Shown in pieces: positions 59,290-64,000 of a stretch of 64,000 nt of DNA. The stretch covers positions 1 to 64,000 of the forward strand of contig NZ_JAMPKY010000005.1 in NCBI RefSeq assembly GCF_039962255.1. The letters run 5' to 3'. Every line of letters begins with the position of its first letter. Positions within the stretch are counted from its first letter, which is position 1. Source of the DNA: Leptolyngbya subtilissima AS-A7 (GTDB taxonomy: Bacteria; Cyanobacteriota; Cyanobacteriia; Phormidesmidales; Phormidesmidaceae). The notes below the pieces were generated by a model. It saw nothing but the letters and a program-made list of their open reading frames with translations, ran no database searches and had not been told where the DNA came from. The position numbers were made by a program, and so were the translations under genes.

Positions 59290-61584
59290 TTACTGACCTG
59301 ATAGGGCTTTCTGAGTTTCTTCTGAAGTCAGCTTCAGCACAATAACTCCTAGCGGTGGCAGGGTCAGATCCAGCGAATAGGGTCGGTTGTGGAACGACCA
59401 ATCCTCAGACCACTTGCCGCCGAGATTGCCCATGTTGCTGCCGCCAAAGTCGCGGGCATCGCTGTTGAAGAGCTCTCTGTAGTAGCCCTGCTCAGGCACG
59501 CCTACCCGATAGTGGCTATGGGGCTGGGGCGTAAAGTTGCACACCACCACCACAAAGTCATCGCTGCCCTTGTCGCAGCGAATAAAGGCCACCACGCTGT
59601 GGCGGTTGTCGCTACAGTCGATCCACTCAAAGCCAGCTTGGTCAAAGTCTTGGGTAAACAGAGCCGGTTCACTACGGTAAAACTCGTTGAGCTTACCCAT
59701 AAAGTGCTTAAGGCTAGCGTGGGCCTGATGCTGAAGCAGGTGCCATTCCAAGTCGCCCCAGACATTCCACTCGCTCCACTGGCCAAATTCCATGCTCATA
59801 AACAGGGTTTTTTTGCCCGGATGCATGAACATGTAGGTGTAGAGGCAGCGCAGGTTGGCAAACTTTTGCCACTCATCCCCCGGCATTTTGCCTAGCATAT
59901 TGCTCTTGCCGTGCACCACCTCATCGTGGGACAGGGCCAGCATAAAGTTTTCAGTAAAGGCGTACCAAATACTGAAGGTAACGTTGTTCTGGTGAAACTG
60001 GCGGAACCATGGATCCATGTTGAAGTAATCCAACATGTCGTGCATCCAGCCCATGTTCCACTTGAGGTTAAAGCCTAGTCCGCCCACGTAGGTAGGCCAG
60101 GAGACCATTGGCCAAGCGGTCGATTCTTCTGCGATCGAAAGCACTCCAGGGAAGTAGGTAAACAGCACGTGGTTTACCTGACGGAGAAAGTCTGCCGCTT
60201 CGATGTGCTCGCAGCCGCCGTAGTCGTTAGCCACCCACTCCCCGTCTTTGCGGAAGTAGTTGAGGTAGAGCATGGAAGCTACCGCATCCACCCGGATTCC
60301 GTCGATGTGGTACTTTTCAAACCAAAAGATGGCGTTGGCCACCAAGAAGTTGCGCACCTCGTTGCGACCGTAGTTGAACACCAGGGTGCCCCACTCTTTG
60401 TGCTCGCCCTTGCGGGGGTCAGCATGTTCGTAGAGGTGGGTGCCGTCAAAGAATGCTAGACCGTGGCCGTCCTTAGGAAAGTGGCCTGGCACCCAATCGA
60501 CAATGACGCCGATGCCGTTGGCGTGGCACTGGTCGACAAAATACATAAAGTCCTCGGGCGTTCCGTAGCGGGAGGTGACGGCGTAATAGCCAGTGACCTG
60601 GTAGCCCCAGGAACCGTCGAAAGGGTGCTCAGCGACGGGCAGTAGCTCAATGTGGGTAAACCCTAGCTCTTTGATATAAGGAATCAGCCGATCCGCTAGC
60701 TCTCGGTAGGTGAGGAAGCGAGCTCCGGGCTTGAGCTCAGCTACCGTAACGACCGGTTCTGGACTGCCGTCGGGACGCAGGGCGGGGCTAGCCGATGACT
60801 CGTGCAGCCAGGAGCCAACATGCAGCTCGTAGATAGAAACTGGCTGGGTCAAAGGTTCGGTCTGGCGACGCTTTTCCATCCAGTCAGCATCTTGCCAGGC
60901 GTAACTATCTAGATCGGTGACAATGGAGGCGGTTTTGGGTCGAATTTCCTGCTGAAAGCCGTAGGGGTCAGATTTTTCGTAAATGTGGCCGTCGTGGTTT
61001 TTAATCTCGTACTTATAGTGGGTTCCAACATCTAACCCAGGAATAAATAGATCCCAAATGCCGTTAGAAAGGCGGCGCATCTGGTGTTTGCGGCCATCCC
61101 AATAGTTGAAATCGCCTAGTACCGATGCGTTGCGAGCATTGGGAGCCCACACGGCAAAGTAAACGCCCGTGACGCCCTCGACTTCGGTGAAGTGTGCACC
61201 TAGCTTTTCGTAAATGCGATGGTGGTTGCCTTCGCTAAAGAGGTGGATGTCAAAATCGGTGATGGCACGGGTCTTAAAGGCGTAGGGATCATAGATGACA
61301 TGGGTATGGTCACCGATGACGTATTTAAGCTGATAGTTAGCCAGATCTTGAACCTGCAGCACGCACTCAAAGAAGTGGGGGTTATGGTTAGATTCCATAG
61401 GCACTTCTTTGTGCTCTTCTGGCAGCACCACCCAGGCTTTGTCAGCCTGAGGCAGATAGGCCCTCACGGCCCAAACGGTTTGACCATCTTGCTGCACCAT
61501 GTGCGGCCCCAAGATCTCAAAGGGGTCATGGTGCTGGTTCCAGACAATCCGGTCAATCTGTTCGGCGTCAACGGTTGCAGGCAT
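59290..61584 (-). CDS. glgB: 1,4-alpha-glucan branching enzyme
   Basis: This 764-residue GH13 enzyme makes alpha-1,6 branches in glycogen. It has the N1 and CBM48 N-terminal modules ([40 protein letters not shown]) and the catalytic barrel motifs [22 protein letters not shown] (nucleophile Asp), IAEESTAW (acid Glu) and LSHDEV. The C-terminal all-beta domain ends with GVIVLKL. The length matches the GlgB family with N1 domain. It is the main carbon-storage enzyme of the window; other glycogen genes are not present. Confidence 0.97.
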   Translation of the reverse strand: MPATVDAEQIDRIVWNQHHDPFEILGPHMVQQDGQTVWAVRAYLPQADKAWVVLPEEHKEVPMESNHNPHFFECVLQVQDLANYQLKYVIGDHTHVIYDPYAFKTRAITDFDIHLFSEGNHHRIYEKLGAHFTEVEGVTGVYFAVWAPNARNASVLGDFNYWDGRKHQMRRLSNGIWDLFIPGLDVGTHYKYEIKNHDGHIYEKSDPYGFQQEIRPKTASIVTDLDSYAWQDADWMEKRRQTEPLTQPVSIYELHVGSWLHESSASPALRPDGSPEPVVTVAELKPGARFLTYRELADRLIPYIKELGFTHIELLPVAEHPFDGSWGYQVTGYYAVTSRYGTPEDFMYFVDQCHANGIGVIVDWVPGHFPKDGHGLAFFDGTHLYEHADPRKGEHKEWGTLVFNYGRNEVRNFLVANAIFWFEKYHIDGIRVDAVASMLYLNYFRKDGEWVANDYGGCEHIEAADFLRQVNHVLFTYFPGVLSIAEESTAWPMVSWPTYVGGLGFNLKWNMGWMHDMLDYFNMDPWFRQFHQNNVTFSIWYAFTENFMLALSHDEVVHGKSNMLGKMPGDEWQKFANLRCLYTYMFMHPGKKTLFMSMEFGQWSEWNVWGDLEWHLLQHQAHASLKHFMGKLNEFYRSEPALFTQDFDQAGFEWIDCSDNRHSVVAFIRCDKGSDDFVVVVCNFTPQPHSHYRVGVPEQGYYRELFNSDARDFGGSNMGNLGGKWSEDWSFHNRPYSLDLTLPPLGVIVLKLTSEETQKALSGQ

Positions 61585-61704
61585 GTTATTAAAGGTCCAC
61601 AGGGGATATAAACGATCTGTGTGAATTTACTATCTGCGGAATAGAGTAACAAAACTTAGCGATTCCCACAGGGAAATTTTCGCGGATCTTGGCCTATTTG
61701 GCCC

Positions 61705-62019
61705 CTACCGTAAGAAAGGGAGGACGGGTTTGAGGAGACGTCTCAGCTGCAAAAGTTGAATTAGGTCAGCGATGTCAGGGTTAACAACGGGCTCGGTGTT
61801 GGGATCGCGCAGCTGCTCTTGTAGGGCAGCGTACTCTGCTGCAGAAAGCGGCTCTCCGTCAAGGGGCGATCGCGCCTCCGTAATTACCTCTGTGCGCAAA
61901 ATTTCTTCAGGAATTTCTTCGGGAGGCGGCAGTGCTAGGGCACAATCGCTTAGGACGGCCAACGTCCCTAGACAAGCTAATACGCGATACAGAGGGGGCA
62001 TAGGTAGGCTGAGTAGCAT
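61705..62019 (-). CDS. Small exported hypothetical protein (104 residues)
   Basis: A signal peptide (about 1-29; LYRVLACLGTLAVLSDCALA) precedes an acidic stretch with PPPEEIPEEILRTEVITEAR, then a segment SPLDGEPLSAAEYAALQEQLR and a hydrophobic C-terminus (LRRLLKPVLPFLR). The EEILRTE(V/I)ITEARSP(L/I)DG and AAEYAALQ segments look like a conserved cyanobacterial lumenal or periplasmic family. A possible alternative start is ATG 62001. The gene lies just upstream of glgB (120 bp). Function is unknown. Confidence 0.7.
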   Translation of the reverse strand: MLLSLPMPPLYRVLACLGTLAVLSDCALALPPPEEIPEEILRTEVITEARSPLDGEPLSAAEYAALQEQLRDPNTEPVVNPDIADLIQLLQLRRLLKPVLPFLR

Positions 62020-62135
62020 GGCTTCAGTATTACCATAGTCTGCTGAGACACTGCTAATGGTTCCGTGGCTAGGTCGGCCTTGTGTTAGGCTGCATGGCAG
62101 ATTTGTGTGTTCGTTGTTTCCCTAAGGGAGGTTGC

Positions 62136-62846
62136 ATGGGTTTTCTACGGTTGTTTCCTGCGGGAGTAGTAGCGCCTGTAGCCTTGGTGGGGCTGCTGGC
62201 TGGCCCGGCAACGCTGGTTGCCCGCGCCGATACCGTACTAGAAGAGGCGGGCACCATTTATCCGGCAGAGTCTACCTATACCTTCGAGGGCACAGCCGGA
62301 CAGGTGATGACGATCACCCTAGCCAGTGAGGACTTTGATCCGGTGTTGTCATTAACCGGGCCTGATGAGACCGAAATCGCGTCTAACGACGATTTTGGCG
62401 GCACTCTAAACTCAACCATTATCATCGAGCTGCCTGAAGATGGTACCTACACTGTAGTGGCCCGGTCATTTTCGGGCCAGGGTGGCGACTATGACCTCGT
62501 TGTGCGCACCTCTACCGAATTTGAGGTGACCTATGCTGAGGCTGAGGCCCTGGCTCTGGCTGAAGACTACACTGGCGCCATTGCTGCCTACACTGAGGCG
62601 ATCGCAATTGACCCTGAGCAGTCTTCAGCCTACCTAGGGCGGGCCCAGGCCACGCTAGGGCAGGTGTATGTGGAGCAAGGCGATTTAGTAGAAGGGCCAG
62701 AGGATATTCCCTTAGAGGCAAGAGAGTCAGTGATTGCCGATTTTGAGCAGGCCGCTACTCTTTTTGAGGCCAGCGGATCCGAAGACTGGGCCGCTTCTCT
62801 GCGAGAACAGGCCGAGGTGCTGCGCAATGCCGAGAGTCCGCAATAG
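62136..62846 (+). CDS. Exported PPC-domain and TPR protein
   Basis: This protein has about 236 residues from ATG 62136, supported by AAGGGAGG just upstream. Signal peptide about 1-30 (VVAPVALVGLLAGPATLVARA). A bacterial pre-peptidase C-terminal (PPC) beta-sandwich domain spans about 35-130 (STYTFEGTAGQVMTITLAS, DFDPVLSLTGPDETEIASNDD, DGTYTVVARSFSG). A TPR hairpin follows (about 140-170, EDYTGAIAAYTEAIAIDPEQ) and a helical end. PPC domains occur at the end of secreted proteases and in cyanobacterial envelope proteins, so this is probably a periplasmic or surface interaction protein. It ends at a strong terminator. Confidence 0.88.
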   Translation: MGFLRLFPAGVVAPVALVGLLAGPATLVARADTVLEEAGTIYPAESTYTFEGTAGQVMTITLASEDFDPVLSLTGPDETEIASNDDFGGTLNSTIIIELPEDGTYTVVARSFSGQGGDYDLVVRTSTEFEVTYAEAEALALAEDYTGAIAAYTEAIAIDPEQSSAYLGRAQATLGQVYVEQGDLVEGPEDIPLEARESVIADFEQAATLFEASGSEDWAASLREQAEVLRNAESPQ

Positions 62847-62924
62847 GCTGAAACTTTGTAGCAACTTTTCCGGACGAAGTCTCGTCTTAGGTGAAAAGGT
62901 GAATGGTAGATGCACCCTGAAAAG

Positions 62925-62956
62925 TCCCACTGGCTACGGCCAGGGGATTTTTTTTT
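62925..62956 (+). terminator. Rho-independent terminator after the PPC-TPR gene
   Basis: TCCC-(A)-CTGGC pairs with GCCAG-GGGA around a TACG loop, with one bulged A, followed by nine consecutive T residues. It lies 79 bp after the PPC-TPR stop codon. Confidence 0.9.
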
Positions 62957-62998
62957 GCCCCTGTGTTGGCCTGGCCTAATCAACAGGCCCGTTTGGAC

Positions 62999-63031
62999 AA
63001 AAAAAGGGATGCAAGCCGTAGCTCGCATCCC
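62999..63031 (-). terminator. Rho-independent terminator of cpcG
   Basis: Read on the minus strand, GGGATGC pairs with GCATCCC with a 12-base loop, followed by seven T residues. It lies about 45 bp after the cpcG stop codon, facing the plus-strand terminator of the preceding gene. Confidence 0.9.
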
Positions 63032-63074
63032 CGATGGTGTTCTAGAAACCTAACCGAAGGGCTGCTAAACCCAG

Positions 63075-63836
63075 TTATGATGACACTTTGCGGTAGGGTA
63101 CAGCGGTGGCGATGTTGATGTCGCCGGTGGATACGCGAGCCGGGGCTGCACCACTGGCTCCAATACTGCGGGCCATGCCAAGGAAGGCTTGGGGGTTGCC
63201 AGCGGTAACCTTCTTCTCTTGGGGAACGTACCGCTTGACCTGAGACTGCCACACAATCTGAGGGAAGCCCAGCTGATTGCGGTGGTAAGCGTCGTAGCGG
63301 GGATTTTTGATGTGGATGGGGCGCTCGCCTTCGGGGCGACCAGGCAGCACTCGGCGCTTTTGATAAGGCACGGTGTTGTAGCCAAAGCTGGTGAGATACT
63401 CTTCGCTGTCGAGCAACTCATCGACTAGGCCTTTAATGCCCTTGTTGGCCACTACGATAGACCAAGCAATTTTTTCGCGATCGCTGTATACGTCGCGACC
63501 CAGAATTTTTTGAACGCAATGCTCAACAAATCTGTAGTTGCTGTTCTTCTCGAAGAAGCTGTTGTAGAAGGTAGGCGACAGCGCTAGGCCACGAATAAAG
63601 TCGCGCACGGTGATTTGGCCGTTGCGCAGCTGCGACTCCAGAAAGGTCTGGCGATCGCACTTAAAGGCGTGGAAGAACATCTGCCGATAGGCCGCATTAA
63701 TCAGCGCATCCATGTCGCTGGTATCGTACAGGTCATCGGTGGAGAAAATTCTGGGCTGTTCATCGCCGCCGATTTCGTAAGCCGCAACGCGCTGATTTTG
63801 ACTGGACGGGGAATAGTTTAGTAACGGAAGAGACAC
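63075..63836 (-). CDS. cpcG: Phycobilisome rod-core linker polypeptide CpcG
   Basis: This 253-residue linker joins phycocyanin rods to the allophycocyanin core. The N-terminal PBS-linker domain is complete (about 20-165; [65 protein letters not shown]). The C-terminal region binds the core ([17 protein letters not shown]-like, about 190-215). It lacks the hydrophobic C-terminal membrane helix of CpcL (CpcG2), so it is the rod-core CpcG1 type. The start is GTG 63836 (SLPLLNY), preceded by GGAG at normal distance. Other rod genes are not within the window. Confidence 0.95.
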   Translation of the reverse strand: MSLPLLNYSPSSQNQRVAAYEIGGDEQPRIFSTDDLYDTSDMDALINAAYRQMFFHAFKCDRQTFLESQLRNGQITVRDFIRGLALSPTFYNSFFEKNSNYRFVEHCVQKILGRDVYSDREKIAWSIVVANKGIKGLVDELLDSEEYLTSFGYNTVPYQKRRVLPGRPEGERPIHIKNPRYDAYHRNQLGFPQIVWQSQVKRYVPQEKKVTAGNPQAFLGMARSIGASGAAPARVSTGDINIATAVPYRKVSS

Positions 63837-64000
63837 GTTTGAATCTCCAGAATCTTAGGAAAATTTACAAACTTTAAGGATGATCATACGGGAATGGCTG
63901 CCGCGAACCTGAGCAACCTGAGCAAATCAACATAGTCCTTAACATTCCACGGGTGTGGATGCTGTAGCGGTTGCTGTGGCTCAAGGATGGGTCATGCGGC
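63837..64000 (-). other. cpcG upstream region (to window edge)
   Basis: This 164-bp stretch should carry the cpcG promoter and leader. GGAG lies about 9 bases before the GTG start. The leader is AT-rich near 63855-63885. I did not identify confident -10/-35 boxes. Confidence 0.4.

Overview
The window is chromosomal DNA from a phycobilisome-bearing cyanobacterium. It carries the 5' part of psbA (photosystem II D1), a cpcG rod-core linker, a cyanobacterial group 2 sigma factor, and many cyanobacterial DUF families (DUF4278, DUF4330, DUF3119, DUF3086, DUF4912). The HIP1 octamer GCGATCGC is scattered throughout, for example at 1499, 5106, 6049, 7271 and 10567. GC content looks moderately high. 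Gene content and style suggest a Leptolyngbya/Nodosilinea-like lineage, but that is only an inference. I saw no rRNA, tRNA, CRISPR array, prophage or intact insertion sequence, so most of the window reads as core chromosome.

Layout: 1-6422 is a minus-strand run with psbA, a HIT hydrolase, an FAD/Rieske oxidoreductase, a MarR regulator with a candidate operator, a carotenoid oxygenase and a folate/biopterin transporter. At 7013-9826 lies a receptor-like fusion of a periplasmic binding domain, one membrane span and DUF4912. 9922-14830 holds a hydantoinase, a small unknown gene, DUF4278 and a folB-lipA-lipoate ligase operon. 15024-23908 holds the sigma factor, priA, coaX, an M48 protease, DUF4330 and bioB. 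24100-31455 holds a TetR/SnoaL divergent pair, a CHASE2 serine/threonine kinase and an active/inactive M16 peptidase pair. 31772-35676 holds MlaE permease, DUF3119, DUF3086 and murF. 36237-42031 holds two cyanobacterial unknowns, a Lys/Ala-tail protein, DoxX and purB.

The most unusual stretch is 42351-54626. It contains a 1294-residue extremely Asp/Leu-rich single-span membrane protein with 132-bp tandem repeats, a large UPF0182 membrane protein, a 1119-residue tubulin/FtsZ-like GTPase, and a zinc-ribbon/membrane-span/periplasmic-binding-protein gene next to the GTPase. The last two look like a module linking a cytoplasmic tubulin-family GTPase to an envelope ligand sensor. This is the best candidate for a poorly described system.

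54752-64000 returns to ordinary genes: a small cysteine-containing protein, an RRM RNA-binding protein whose ribosome binding site lies in a 9-bp leader stem, rpsU, bioF, a GST with its TetR regulator and two matching operators, a VOC protein, glgB, two exported proteins and cpcG. Several convergent gene pairs are separated by strong inverted repeats acting as probable terminators, and a few short dispersed repeats occupy intergenic gaps.
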